Source: Xestospongia muta (lineage: Eukaryota; Porifera; Demospongiae; Haplosclerida; Petrosiidae). Taken from it: a stretch of DNA of 64,000 nucleotides. Numbering within the stretch: position 1 is the stretch's first letter; every line of letters starts with the position of its first letter. Below are positions 1-44,815 of this stretch, one piece after another. The notes beneath the pieces are model-generated. The model did not search any database. It was given only the letters and a program-made list of their open reading frames with translations, and was not told the DNA's origin. The stretch covers positions 377,001-441,000 of the forward strand of contig OY848926.1 in NCBI GenBank assembly GCA_963693285.1. Reading direction: 5' to 3'. A program made the position numbers and the translations under genes.

Positions 1-255
1 GACAAAAGTAATTGGGAAAATGGTTCAATGATAACTAAACTATACGTACTTGAACTTAACTATATAGTAGTTAAGTTCTATATCATCCATAATTCTGTCA
101 AAATATTACCATTCATCCATTGATTTTCATACATGCATTTATTGCTTCCTTTCATGTATTCCATTGAACCATTTTATATTCATTGACCATTCGTGTATCC
201 ATAGAATCTATGTACTTTAACTATGAATAATTTTATGTTCAATGAATTCACTTAC

Positions 256-1245
256 ATTGCACATCTTGATTAGAACTAAGATTATTAAAACAAATACAAG
301 AAGATGGTTTAGGTGAACTACGACTGTTGGTATGAGCAAACTCCAGTCGTAATGTAAGAAACAAATTGGGATCAATTTTAACACCCTGTGAAGTAATAGT
401 GATGAATAGATAGATGGATGAAGACCAGTACCTGTAGTTCATCCATTGCCTTTTTAGCTTGTTTTCTTGTTTGAAATGTCACAAAAGCTATAGGCTATAA
501 TAGTAATAACTAAAAATTAATAAAATACATTGGACAATTACTTGAGGAGATTTTCCAGCTTTAGCAAACAATTTCAGAATAGTTCCTTCATATCCCTAAA
601 ACATGTTACAGTCCAATAATTGTATGTCTGTTCAAACATGTGTTCATCCATCCATCATTTCTTTAACATGTGTAAAAGCTATTGTCCTTGAAGAAGTAGG
701 TCCTATTAAATGAGGCATATATTTGACGCATGTTAACTTAAACAGTTAATTCACAACTAAGTATGTTATCTTGTCATTCCTAAATGACTTATGTCATTGA
801 CTATTAAGTGTTGCATGTTTTCCTACTTGTTAACATTAAGAGTCAATTCCTAACATATTGGGTCTTAATTAACTTAAGTATAGCTTAATTGTTATCAATT
901 ACTTACGGAAAATGGTCGAAATAGCAAATGAATTTCTCTTTGCTTGATGTCCATTGGTAGACCACTAACAAACAGAGTTCGAACCTGTCAAATAAAAGAA
1001 TCATCACTATTACTATCCATCCATTCAGCTTTAGCATTGTAAGATTTGTCATATTAACTTTAAAAGACCTGCTTAATTAACTTTAATTTTGATAGGAATA
1101 CTTATTTAAAATATATATACTTCTATTTAAAATAAAACATCTACTAAAATTAGTTCAAGTCCCACAAATATAGACATTTCATACTTACCTCTTCTATAAC
1201 TAATTTGCTGTTCTTGTTACATTTTCCATGTAATTCGCTATCCAT
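256..1245 (-). CDS. RBPMS: RBPMS/couch-potato family RNA-binding protein, 3'-truncated by window edge
   Basis: Five coding exons on the minus strand: 1189-1245, 907-984, 542-595, 432-494 and 256-385, all with GT-AG introns. The first four exons are whole numbers of codons; exon 5 ends at a donor, so the C-terminus lies beyond position 1. Together they give one RRM. RNP2 reads [12 protein letters not shown]1 is in PIAFVTF, and the domain closes with a [11 protein letters not shown] stretch typical of RBPMS/couch-potato proteins. These proteins bind CAC-containing RNA as dimers and act in splicing, localisation and translation (family knowledge). The ATG is preceded directly by an AG acceptor at about 1248, and a donor at about 1471 suggests a non-coding first exon. 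Its promoter side faces PSMC1. Family assignment is strong; the choice among RBPMS paralogues is not meaningful here. Confidence 0.82.
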
Positions 1246-1804
1246 CTCTGATATAATTATATATAAGAGATTAAAGTACACAAAATATATGATGTAGTGT
1301 GTGTGTGTGTGTGTTGGGGAGTGCATGAGGTTGGAGAATTTAGCACAATTTTATTGTACTCAGCAACAGTTTATGTGACACAATTATCTATACACACAAG
1401 ACCGGCACACATAACAGAAAGACCGACAATAGAAATATAGTTACAGACTGACCTGATTGGTACTTACTAGTATGCCAAAACGATGAATATGGAATAAATG
1501 AAGAGATGCAAAAACTGGCTTGGTAGTTTAGACTCCTGAGAGCTCTTTTGCTGCCGGTTTATCTGATACAGCAGTTTACAAGAGCAGTGGTCTATTTATA
1601 GAGCAGTCAGATAATTTGAAATGCACCAATCATTTGCAATAGCTTGTTTGTGCTCTCTTTGAACGCGCCTAAACTGGCGGGGAAATAGAAGTGAAGTCTC
1701 ATTCCTGAAAATTAAGTAATTCAGTCGAGTCTGTTTGGGGTGTGGCTGTGGGTGGTACTACAAATCTTAGTTGCAAACGTGTAGTAGTTTAAAGAAGATT
1801 GACA
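1246..1804. promoter_or_regulatory. Bidirectional promoter and 5' leader region, RBPMS / PSMC1
   Basis: 559 bp between divergent start codons. It holds a (GT)n run at about 1294-1312, the putative RBPMS non-coding first exon and leader intron, a GC-rich patch at about 1661-1690 (GAACGCGCC...GGCGGGGAAA) unlike its AT-rich surroundings, and a CACCC/KLF-like GGGGTGTGGC at about 1737-1746. No TATA box stands out. No other gene is seen here. Confidence 0.5.
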
Positions 1805-3616
<1,812 letters not shown>

Positions 3617-3882
3617 TGAACCACAATATAGTCACAGTAAACAAAGGGTTAATTATTAACATTACGCTAAATCAACACAAATATCGAAAACGTCATAAGA
3701 ATTGCTATATATAATAAATGTACACAACTTCTAATGTAATAATTACTGTAGCGATATTAGACCAATACACGTCATGAGGTAACGCCCCTTAATTAGCACT
3801 CATTGTCATGGTAACAGTAACTTCGAATGACATGTTGCTGCCTTCTGAATAATTTCTACTATTATCTTCAACTTAAGGCAAG
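3617..3882. other. Intergenic, PSMC1 3' flank and MNS1 promoter
   Basis: 266 bp between genes on the same strand. The left part is AT-rich 3' flank of PSMC1 with AATAAA-like sequence near 3713. The right part carries the X-box listed separately. No ORF of note. Confidence 0.5.
3802..3815 (+). promoter_or_regulatory. RFX X-box upstream of MNS1
   Basis: ATTGTCATGGTAAC matches the ciliary X-box consensus GTTGYCATRGYAAC at all but the first base, and sits 68 bp before the MNS1 ATG. RFX factors (with FOXJ1) drive ciliary genes through such palindromes in many animals (established). That MNS1 is a ciliary gene makes a chance match less likely. Confidence 0.7.
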
Positions 3883-6090
3883 ATGATGACCAGACGACAA
3901 ATGTTAACTCGTGCAGAAGAAGAACGCTTACGAGCTGAGAGTAGACGGAAGGAATACCAACGAATTGATCATGTCAAAATGGTGTCCCAGGATAAGCTCT
4001 TGAAAGCAAATATGGCGTCTGAAGAGCGAGTAGAGAAGAAAAGACTTACAAGGAGGTTAATAAATTATGAAAAATTGAAAAAAAAGGCTATTTTTATATT
4101 TGGGTGGTTTTGTATTAAATTTTTATGTTGTGTTAAAGGTTACAACAAGAAGCTCAAGAGAGAGAGATGGATGAGAAAATTGCAGCTGCATCAAAGGAAA
4201 AAGAACTCAGAGAGCGTCAACTTGAACAAGAACAAAGAATAGCTCAAGTAAGAGAGATATTTACTGGTTACTATCCTGTACATTAGACCTCAATGTTTTG
4301 TTGTCGGCAAATTATCACTACTGTTCTACTGTTATGTCATTTTATGTAGGAACTTCAAAAGATGAAACTGGGAAGCCAAAGAGATGAGCGTCTACGTCAA
4401 CAGATTAGAGAAAACAGGTTCGGAGATTCACAGATAAACATTATAGTATTATCACTTTATATACAGTGTTGAATTGCGTGAATTAGAAGCCAAATTAAGA
4501 GCTGGATATATGAACAAAGAGCGTGCTGCTCAATTAGCTGAAAAAGAAGAGCTAAAAGAGAAAGACAAAGTATGTATATCTTTTGAATTCTCTCTTATAA
4601 TAGGCTGCTAGTTCTATGAGGAAGTTATGGCGTCCATGATGAAAAAAGAATACGAAAAGGCCATGGAATTGGAAATTCAGAAAGAGAAGGAAAAATATGA
4701 ACAAAGCGTCCAATATCAGCAACAGTTGCATCATCAATTGGATGAACAAGTATGAGTGTGTCCCTGGGATATGAGTAGTAATTATACTTTAATTATAGGA
4801 AGAGAAACGACGTGAAGCTTATGAAGAGTTCTTAAAAGAGAAACTTATGATTGATGAAATTGTCAGAAAGATTTATGAAGAGGACCAGAGGTTATTGTTA
4901 GAGTTTGTGACACTTGTGATACAGATTGTACCATAGGGAATTGGAGGCAAGATTGGAAAAACAAAATGCTACAAGGAAATATATTGAGGAGTTTATTCAG
5001 AAGAGAGAAGAAGTAATTTTAATGTGATGTTTGTTATTTTTTTAGTTTTTTTTAGTGGAAGGAACACGAGCAAGCTCTTATGGAAGAAGAGAATCGAAGA
5101 ATACTTGAATTCAGCAAACTTCAACAACAGAGAGAAGAAGAGCGCATGAAAAAACAAAAGGAGATGGAGGAAAAAATGTCTGCTGTTCAATCTAAAGTAA
5201 GTAATGTAACCTGTTAATTCATCTCTCTCTCTCTCTCTCTCTCTTGCATACAGTTATCTGAAGATATTGCTCAAGCTAAAGCAGAAATTGATGAGATGGA
5301 AAGGTAATGAAAATGTGTTATTCACTTGATTTTGATTTTGTTATTACAGAATACGTACAGAACTTTATCTAGAAGAACAAGAAGAGAAAGAAAGACAAAG
5401 AGAAAAGGCAAGCACAATAGAAACAATAGTATTAACTGTTTCGTTCTGATACTGTAGGAAGAATTAGAAAAACAAATCCGTCAACGACTGATACTTCAAG
5501 AATCTCATCAAAATTATATAGTTATGAAGGAACTTAGAAAACAAGCTGAAAAAGAAGAGGAAGAAGAGTTCCGTCGACAAATGATGGCCAAATTTGCAGA
5601 AGATGATCGTTTAGAGTTGTTGAATGCTCAAAAAAGAAGAATGAAACAATTAGAACATCGTCGAGCAGTTGAAAAACTTATTGAGGAGCGAAAAGAACAA
5701 TACCAGAGACAGAAGGTAGAATACATTATCACATTCCATTTTAATTCTTGTCATTAGGAAACTGAGATTTTAGAGCGTCAAGAAGAAGAAAGGCAACAAG
5801 CTATGAGGAGAGCCATTGTCGAACAAGAAAGACAGCGGTTGCTGCAAGAACATGCTTCTAAGTTACTAGGATACTTACCAAAGGTACAGTACATGATAAA
5901 TATATCATTGATATATATTGATATATCATTGATATATATTGATATATCATTGATATATATTGATATATCATTGATATATATTGTGTTTTAGGGTGTACTA
6001 CGTGGAGATGATCTCTCATTACTTGGGGAAGATTTTAAAGATGCCTACAAAAGTCGACAGGTTGATTTATTTAGTGATGATGGGTGGTAG
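3883..6090 (+). CDS. MNS1: MNS1, axonemal coiled-coil protein (TPH domain)
   Basis: Thirteen exons: 3883-4055, 4139-4247, 4350-4417, 4467-4569, 4621-4749, 4799-4890, 4937-5012, 5056-5196, 5254-5303, 5350-5407, 5458-5715, 5758-5883, 5992-6090. All phases agree and give 493 aa, very near the vertebrate MNS1 length (about 495). The whole protein is charged Glu/Lys/Arg/Gln coiled coil of the trichoplein/MNS1/CFAP53 type. The C-terminus has the MNS1-like signature QERQRLLQEHASKLLGYLPKG, then GDDLSLLGEDF. MNS1 lies inside doublet microtubules of motile cilia and is needed for sperm flagella and left-right asymmetry in mammals. Intron 10 (5408-5457) appears to be GC-AG. The last intron holds a 21-bp tandem repeat. 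Other TPH proteins are possible, but length and C-terminus favour MNS1. Confidence 0.85.
5408..5457 (+). other. GC-AG intron in MNS1
   Basis: The exon ends AAAAG and is followed by GCAAGC; the intron is 50 nt and ends CTGTAG. The only nearby GT would leave a 30-nt intron and add eight residues. GC donors normally need a strong AAG|GCAAG context, which is present. Confidence 0.65.
5899..5985. repeat. 21-bp AT-rich minisatellite in last MNS1 intron
   Basis: About four near-perfect copies of a unit like GATATATCATTGATATATATT, self-complementary and able to fold. It fills most of the 108-nt intron. Confidence 0.9.
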
Positions 6091-12042
<5,952 letters not shown>

Positions 12043-12243
12043 GTTTGTGATGTACTTGACGATCCCTTCAGCAATAGACTTGTATTTGTAGCTCACCAAT
12101 AAACTACCACAGTTTACATAACAAAGCAAAAGACGGAGTCTAAAGAGGGTGAGAAGCCACTATAATATACGGACTCTCCTACTCCGTAAACTATATATTA
12201 CCACATGATCATCATGTGGTAATCTACGTGGCATAGGAGGGAA
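12043..12243. promoter_or_regulatory. Bidirectional promoter, FES/FER kinase / TMED7
   Basis: 201 bp between two ATGs on opposite strands. Contains the 25-bp palindrome at 12198-12222, and an ACGTGGC element at 12226-12232, 12 bp before the TMED ATG, that resembles the core of unfolded-protein-response sites. No room for another gene. Confidence 0.6.
12198..12222. promoter_or_regulatory. 25-bp perfect palindrome with CACATG/CATGTG half-sites
   Basis: TTACCACATGA and TCATGTGGTAA, 11-bp arms around TCA. Each half holds an E-box-like CACATG. It could bind a dimeric factor or form a hairpin. Position in a 201-bp divergent promoter favours a protein-binding site. Confidence 0.6.
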
Positions 12244-12917
12244 ATGGCTACAATGAGGTTGTTGGTATTATTTATTATATTGAGTACTCAAGGAAGACTG
12301 TCTCGATCAACAGAACTCACTTTTGAGCTGCCAGACAGAAAGACAGAATGTTTTTATGAAGAAATTGAAAAAGGCACAAAAAGTGTAATAGATTTTCAGG
12401 TTGGTATTAGTGGTCATTTTTTCCATACTTCCATAATTTGTTCTAGGTCATATCTGGTGGTAACTATGATGTAGATATAACTGTACTAGGCCCTAATGAG
12501 AAAGAAGTCTATAAATCTGAGCGACAAAAGTACGACACTGTGGAATTTACAGCTGAAGTAGCAGGCGAATATCAAGTGTGTTTTGGAAATGACTTTTCTA
12601 GTTTTTCTCACAAGACTGTCTATTTTGAATTTGTGGTTGGAGACGAGCCACCCCTTACAGAGGAGATTGGTGCACATCAAGTAGCATTGACACAACTAGA
12701 AACATCAGTAGTAAAAATGCATGAGGCGTTAAAAGTTGTTCGAGATTATCAAACTCATCATCGACTTCGTGAAGCACAGGGTAAAGACGCTGCAATACAT
12801 TTAAACAATAGAGTTCAGTACTGGTCATTAGGAGAAGCACTTTTGTTTATAATAGTATCATTACTACAAGTTTTTATTTTAAGACGTTTTTTTGCTGTAA
12901 AGAGAACAAACATTTAG
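12244..12917 (+). CDS. TMED7: p24 cargo receptor, TMED3/TMED7 type
   Basis: Two exons, 12244-12399 and 12447-12917; 208 aa. Signal peptide (about 1-22), GOLD domain opening LTFELPDRK.ECFYE and containing GGNYDVD and HKTVYFEF, a coiled coil with the p24 signature RDYQTHHRLREA, one TM (about YWSLGEALLFIIVSLLQVFI), and the short tail LRRFFAVKRTNI with the FF COPII signal and basic residues used for COPI retrieval. p24 proteins cycle between ER and Golgi and select cargo such as GPI-anchored proteins. Best fit is the gamma subfamily (TMED3/7). Confidence 0.9.
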
Positions 12918-13156
12918 TTTTTCAAAAGAAACCTTCCCTAGTCTTGTTATTAAATTTTAATTAATTAAGAAACTCGTTACGTCACGTATCAGATATTTGA
13001 GTTGTACATCGTATACATTATTATTAGGAAGATGGTGACTTGAAAAAATTTCTATTTCACGAATGTGTTACCATCTCCCATTACTTAACTTAGAATTAAA
13101 TATACAAACCATTAAAACAATAGTGAAGACGTTAATGATCAAATTCATCATTTGTG
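12918..13156. other. Convergent 3' flanks, TMED7 / PIH1D2
   Basis: 239 bp AT-rich, between the two stop codons. No coding sequence or repeat recognised. Confidence 0.5.
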
Positions 13157-14514
13157 CTATAGAAATTGTACAGTAACTAACAGTTCATATTTTGAGGAAA
13201 TATATTTTGCTTTAACTGTGTCTTCCTCTATCCTCTCTGGAAATGACACATTTAAATGATACAAACTCTCTACCGACAACTGAAGATCAATCTAAGAATA
13301 TATAATGAGTGAAACATCACATTAAAACAACTACTAACCTCTGATATTTCTAAGTTTACATCATTAACGGATCTTACACCAGGCAGCTTTACTTTTACTT
13401 GCAAGCCTTTCTTTTCTCCAATAGACACTACATCAACTGTATAATGTGGTCTTTTAATAACTTCACTATTGTTAGGATAAGCAGTAGATGGAAGTTCTTC
13501 TATTAAGGGTTTTTTACTTGTATTCCTTTCTTGATGAGGTAGTTTTAATGGAGGTAGTTCTCCTGTTTCTGCTGAAGATGACGATAATCGTCCTAATTCA
13601 TCTAAAAGAGAGTCACCAAAATCTAGTTGACTCTCTTTTGGTAATAAATGTTTCAATCCTTCATCTAAAGAGTAATGGATCTCAGCTTGTGTTCCTTTGA
13701 CATCAGATTTTAACACAGTGTCACGACGTACATTTAGTTTAGTCATATCTTCAACAAAATCAAGTGAAAGAAATGTAAGCATATCAAAAAGAACTGGATT
13801 ACTGCTACACTCTTCAACCACTTGAGGATTAAAGGCAATATCGTAAACAAAGTTGACTGTTTTATGTCCATTAACGACATCATAACGAAGGGTTCCCCCC
13901 TTGACAGGTACAGGGTCTGCATCAGTTAATGGATGAGGTACTTTTGCCCATTTACAGACATTGATAAAAAGGGAACAATCTCTACCCTTTAAAATAGAAG
14001 CATATATATAAAAGGTGCAATATGCCATTGGCCATATTAGTCAACAAATATCACTTCTAAACTGTGATGCTCCATAATGAGGGTACAAAATGAACAAGTC
14101 TCTAATTTACTATTAATTAGCCACATAGACCTCAACCAGCCTTAACATTAAGACTATTTATGGCTACATACCAATGTATCAGGTTTATTATTATTTTAGA
14201 AGGTCTACGTGACACTAGTGATTACTTTATAGCTGGAATCTCATGACAAGGTTACATAAAGAAAGTACGTATAGTAAACTAACATACCTAAGTGTTTATA
14301 TTGTATGAAACATAAGCATATATCATACCCTATAAGCTGTCGTACAAGTTAAACCATATGCTGGTTCTGGAGGACGTAGATACGATGCCCCTTCGTTTAG
14401 TTGTTCATCAATAAATTTTTTATATTGGTCGGGGTTCTCTTCAGATAACTTGTCTAACATATTCCATACTTGTTCAGCTGTTCTTACGAGATCTTTCGAA
14501 TCTAGGTTGGTCAT
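13157..14514 (-). CDS. PIH1D2: PIH1 domain-containing protein 2
   Basis: Three exons: 14329-14514, 13339-13986, 13157-13291; 322 aa, near vertebrate PIH1D2 (about 315). N-terminal helix with VWNMLDKLSEENPDQYKKFI and PPEPAYGL, PIH domain (LFINVCKW, NFVYDIAFNPQVV), a linker, then a CS-like beta domain (YTVDVV, LQVKVKLPGV...DVNLEIS, YHLNVSFP, YELLVTVQFL at the C-terminus). PIH1D proteins are HSP90/R2TP cofactors used in folding and pre-assembly of axonemal dyneins, so this is a cilium gene. An X-box lies 12 bp upstream of its ATG. Other PIH members (PIH1D1, DNAAF2) differ in layout, so PIH1D2 is preferred. Confidence 0.85.
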
Positions 14515-14599
14515 CCTGTTCTGATATTACCATGACAACAAAAGGAACCACGTGATACACAATATGCGAATATTTACATTATACATTTTAATTTTTAAA
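14515..14599. promoter_or_regulatory. 85-bp bidirectional promoter, PIH1D2 / VPS72
   Basis: The whole space between divergent start codons is 85 bp. It holds the X-box (14526-14539) and a CACGTG E-box (14549-14554). The 5' UTRs must be very short, or transcription starts overlap the neighbouring coding region. Confidence 0.7.
14526..14539 (-). promoter_or_regulatory. RFX X-box at PIH1D2
   Basis: On the PIH1D2 strand it reads GTTGTCATGGTAAT, matching consensus GTTGYCATRGYAAC except for the last base. It shares a 12-base core with the MNS1 site. The two sites differ only at their outermost bases. Confidence 0.7.
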
Positions 14600-16377
14600 A
14601 TGGCAGCTGAGAGAGAGAGAAGAGTCAATGCTGGAAGAAATATTTCTAAGCTTATCGAACAAGAAATAACAGGAGATGAATTTTACCAAACTGCTTATGG
14701 AGGCTTTGAAGAAGCTTCTGAAGACGAAGAATATCAAGTAGGTATTTAATGTATTATTCGGGAATATACGGACATGTACCAAAGTGGGCGTGTTGTAGAT
14801 TTTGAATTAATAATTATTCATAGTCTCCAGGGAGGTAACTTAGCATGTCAGTCTCAGACACACCCACTCCATATACGGTATACTTCAAGTTGACGTTGAT
14901 TATGTCAGGCGTTATTTAAGTGTTAATTATATATATTAGGTGTGACCACATTAAAAACTTAACAAACATGTTTTTAACTTTATCACTAGTGACGTAGTAA
15001 GATGGCTGGCTTGAATCTAATTATTTATCGTTAAATTTAATCATAACATATGTTTTTATTGTAATTAGCTCCATAGCGGTTAACCCACTATAAAGAACTT
15101 AAGATGTAATTATAATTATGTAGTATGAATTATAAATGAACATAATTAAGAACATTAATGTATGAACCTTTTAACACCCATTGTACCATAGATGTCATTG
15201 GTATCTACCATGGTCATGATGTATGAAGCATCTAAGATATAATAGTGATATATCAAATGTTAACAGTTATTTTTACCCAGATATGACATGTACCTTGCAC
15301 TTTGTCCATGTAAAAAATTGCAGTTCAATGTTTCTTACCAAGCAATTTTTCTTGGATTAATTTAATATAATTACCTCAACAGGCTACATCTAGATCTTAG
15401 ATGTAGATCTTTAACAGTTATATATCTATATTATTACATGTCTTCATGTTATTGATGTTATTTGTCTTGTTCTATTTAGTTTCTATAAAGTTTTATTAAT
15501 AATAGTAATACTAATAATTTCTCTTAGACTGAGGATGAAGATGATGATGTTGTGGACAGTGACTTTGACTTTTCTGAGAAAGAAGAAGAAAGTGGCAATG
15601 AAGAAGAAAAAATGGAGCCTAAACCAAAGAAAAGAAAATGGATTAAACCTGTAATTAAGTCAAAACCAAGGGGTACATCAAATATTTTAATTTATTATAT
15701 TACTCTGTTTTTTTATAGTCAAAGCAACTGAAAAGAAAACAATAGAAATTTATTCTAATAGTTTAGAGCCTCGAGCTTTGAGAAAATCAACACTTGACTT
15801 AGCTCGAGAAAGAGAAAAGTCAAGAGTAGAAGATGAGAGAAAAAGGAAGAAGGCATTATCAAAATTGTCATCAACTACAAAGCCAATTCAAAGAATGACA
15901 CAAGAACAACTCTTGGAAGAAGCTAAATTAACAGAGATTGAAAATTTAGCTTCTTTGGAAGCTTATACACGTTTGGAAGCAGAAAAGAGATCGTTTAAAG
16001 AAAAGAAACGATCTGTTGAAGGTCCTCTGATACAATATCACTCAGTGACTATGCCTATACTAAACTCAACTCAAAATGACTCTACAGAAAAATACTCTAG
16101 AAATTTCTTAGTTTTTACAGACACTAGTTCATTTCCTGACTCTTACTTTCCTTCTGTTCGACCTCAAAGACCAAAACGTATCTACTGCAAGATATCTGGT
16201 TTGCCTGCTAAATACATTGACCCTCTTACAAATATTCCTTATGCAACCCCACATGCTTTTCGTGTGATACGAAATCGTTTTGTGAAAGAGAAAGAAGACA
16301 AGTGTGAAGAGCGTTTGCTACAGTTAAGTAGCTGGCTAGAGGAGAAGAAAAGATTAAAGAAACAATCGCATCATTGA
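14600..16377 (+). CDS. VPS72: VPS72/YL1 homologue, SWR1/SRCAP chromatin-remodelling subunit
   Basis: Three exons: 14600-14737, 15528-15672, 15719-16377; 313 aa. N-terminus AGRNISKLIEQE, then a strongly acidic stretch (about 35-75, the H2A.Z-H2B binding region of YL1), a Lys-rich central part, and the C-terminal YL1 domain (RPKRIYCKISGLPAKYIDPLT, then IPYATPHAFRVIR). In other eukaryotes this subunit chaperones H2A.Z for deposition by SRCAP/SWR1 and TIP60. Human VPS72 is 364 aa, so this form is shorter in the middle. Intron 1 is 790 nt, long for the region. Start chosen as the first ATG in frame with the conserved N-terminal motif. Confidence 0.92.
14738..15527 (+). other. VPS72 intron 1
   Basis: 790 nt AT-rich. 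Contains CACCC-like stretches near 14786 (GGGCGTG) and 14860 (CACACCCAC), but no exon fitting the phases and no known repeat. Confidence 0.55.
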
Positions 16378-16876
16378 TCTGTGATTACTCTGCAATAATA
16401 TCTTAAATATAATAATAATAATAATTTCAATTGATACTGTGCAATTTTTTATGTGTTAGCAAAAACACATCATGTTTATTGTAACTCGCAATCAACACTT
16501 AGCAATTTTTAGCGTGCTTCGCGTGAATATCGTCATTATCATTTATTGCAGTAGTTAAACTTACAGTCAGCAAGAGTTAAAGATAAACATAGAAGCACTC
16601 GTGATCGTCTCGAGATTATAAAAATGATATCGACATCGCCTTTTTTGAGGGGACCACCCAAGTGAGAATTCGCCGAAAGACTTTCGTAGAGAAAAAAAAG
16701 TAACTGTCTTTTATTTGAGAAAAGTTGTTATTATAAGCAGTAAGTAATGTAAATACATAGTTTTCCTTTTTAAAACAATACAATGTGGTTTAGTCAGCGC
16801 AATAAATGATACGCGCTATTAAGACGGAGACGCGTATCTTCCAGCCGCGCGCTTTAGCGCATTTTTCTTTTCAGGT
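16378..16876. promoter_or_regulatory. VPS72 3' flank, SRCR-A promoter and leader intron
   Basis: AAT microsatellite near 16411-16424. A donor at 16740 (GTAAGT) and an acceptor at 16873-16874 (TTTTCAG), two bases before the SRCR-A ATG, suggest a non-coding first exon ending at 16739. The leader intron holds a GC-rich island with an inverted repeat GATACGCG/CGCGTATC (16808-16815 and 16831-16838, 15-nt loop). Confidence 0.5.
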
Positions 16877-23197
<6,321 letters not shown>

Positions 23198-23819
23198 GCA
23201 CTAAAAGCATACTATAACACTTCATTTAGAGATTGTAGATAATATATATATATGCGTGTGTTAACACTTCGCTGCTATACAACTTCTATATTATATTTTA
23301 TATAGTAATATTATTATAGTACAATTAGTATGTATAAATATTTATTGGTGCAGTGTTGGAAAAAGAATATGAATAAAAAACTTTCAAGACAAAATTTAAT
23401 CTTACCTTGATTGTTGCTAGGAAGAATACATAGCTTGCCCTTCAGTACAGTAATATCACTTTATATTTATTTCTTTTACCAAATTTAAAACTTTGCCATG
23501 TTTTACATCACAGTCATGTGTATAGTTTTTTCTTTAGGGCATCTCATTTTGCCAAATTAAACTTTTATAAACTTTCTTAATCTTAACATTTTGTCATAAA
23601 ATAGCTAAAATCCAAATAAAATAAAGTTTAGTTTAATCAATATACATGTAGTAGTTTATATAATAAAACAGCAAAAATAGCAGTGTATAATTATGTAGCA
23701 CATAATTCCATTAAAAATTATCACAAAATATATAAAAAGTAAATAACATGTTTCTTTTAGAAGTTACAAATCAAATGTCTCAGAATTTAGCTAGAAAAGA
23801 GAAAACAATATGAAAAAAG
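23198..23819. other. Convergent 3' flanks, SRCR-A / SRCR-B
   Basis: AT-rich. AATAAA on the plus strand near 23371 probably serves SRCR-A. On the minus strand a GTAAG donor at 23401-23405 follows a short open stretch, so a further SRCR-B 3' exon is possible but not convincing. Confidence 0.45.
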
Positions 23820-43768
<19,949 letters not shown>

Positions 43769-43776
43769 ATTCCAGC

Positions 43777-44815
43777 CTACAAAAGAGATCAGATTAACAA
43801 TAAAAAGTACTGGATTGATAGTATGATTTATATAATGATTGACATTAGTCATTAAAGTCTAATGGTTCCTTAATTGAAGGCTTAAAATAACTCAACACAT
43901 TAGAGTTGACTCTAACTAAAAACTTAGAGTGAGAATGGAATATCAACATTAACTTAACTCTTACAACCAGAATATAATGCACACATTTAAACTGTTCAAC
44001 CAATGCCTCTTACATTAAGCATTATAGATTCAGTAAAATATAAACATTAACTATCATTAGATTGTGACTGTCATATAATGACATAAAACTAGAAATGAGT
44101 TTTTGCTATCATTTATTTAAGTTATAATTAAAGTCTCTAGAACATACACTACATGATATAATGATGCTTTACAATACAATCGTACATGCAAAGGTTGTTG
44201 ATTTTTTTGGACATTGTTTATAAACTTATATCTTTGCAATTTAAGTCTGCAATAATAGGAGATTATAAATTTTGATTCATTTTCCATGTCCATTGAGAGA
44301 TACTATTGTGACAACAATAGAAACTGAACTGAAAATTTACATATGTTATGCTTGTAATATTCAATATTTTATTTCAGTATAACTTGGTAATGAAAGCAGT
44401 CGTGTTGGCCATACAATCATGCAGACCTGGAAATTTGATTTAGACTGCATACTAAAATAATATACTTTGTTTCTTATTTTAGTGGTATATATGTATATAT
44501 AATTTACTAATTGGACTTGCAAAAGCAGTACTAATATGTTTAATATTCATTCTTATAATATGGGAGAGAAAGAGTTAAAGTAAGGAGTAGTATTAAATTA
44601 TAATATGTGCAGAGTTCCCTTCAATGCAGCCTTAACTTACCAGAGACACAAAGAGCTATCTTGATCTCGAATCTGCAGACAGAGATCCGCCCTAACGCTC
44701 GCTAACGGTTGCACCCACTAATTAAATTTAGTGGAGACACCCTTTTAAAGACACACCCATTTTAGTAATGGAAGAAGAATTATCTCGTATGTTGTCTCGA
44801 TTATAATGTTCATAA
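43777..44815. promoter_or_regulatory. SRCR-B leader intron, 5' UTR exon and divergent promoter
   Basis: On the minus strand a 5' UTR exon ends at 44641 (CTCTG followed by GTAAGT at 44635-44640) and splices to the acceptor TTTTGTAG before 43776. The promoter is therefore near 44.68-44.81 kb, with a GC-richer patch (CCGCCCTAACGCTCGCTAACGG, about 44687-44708) and ACACCC elements near 44738 and 44752. It is shared head to head with the small TM gene. The 864-nt intron shows no coding signal. Confidence 0.55.
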
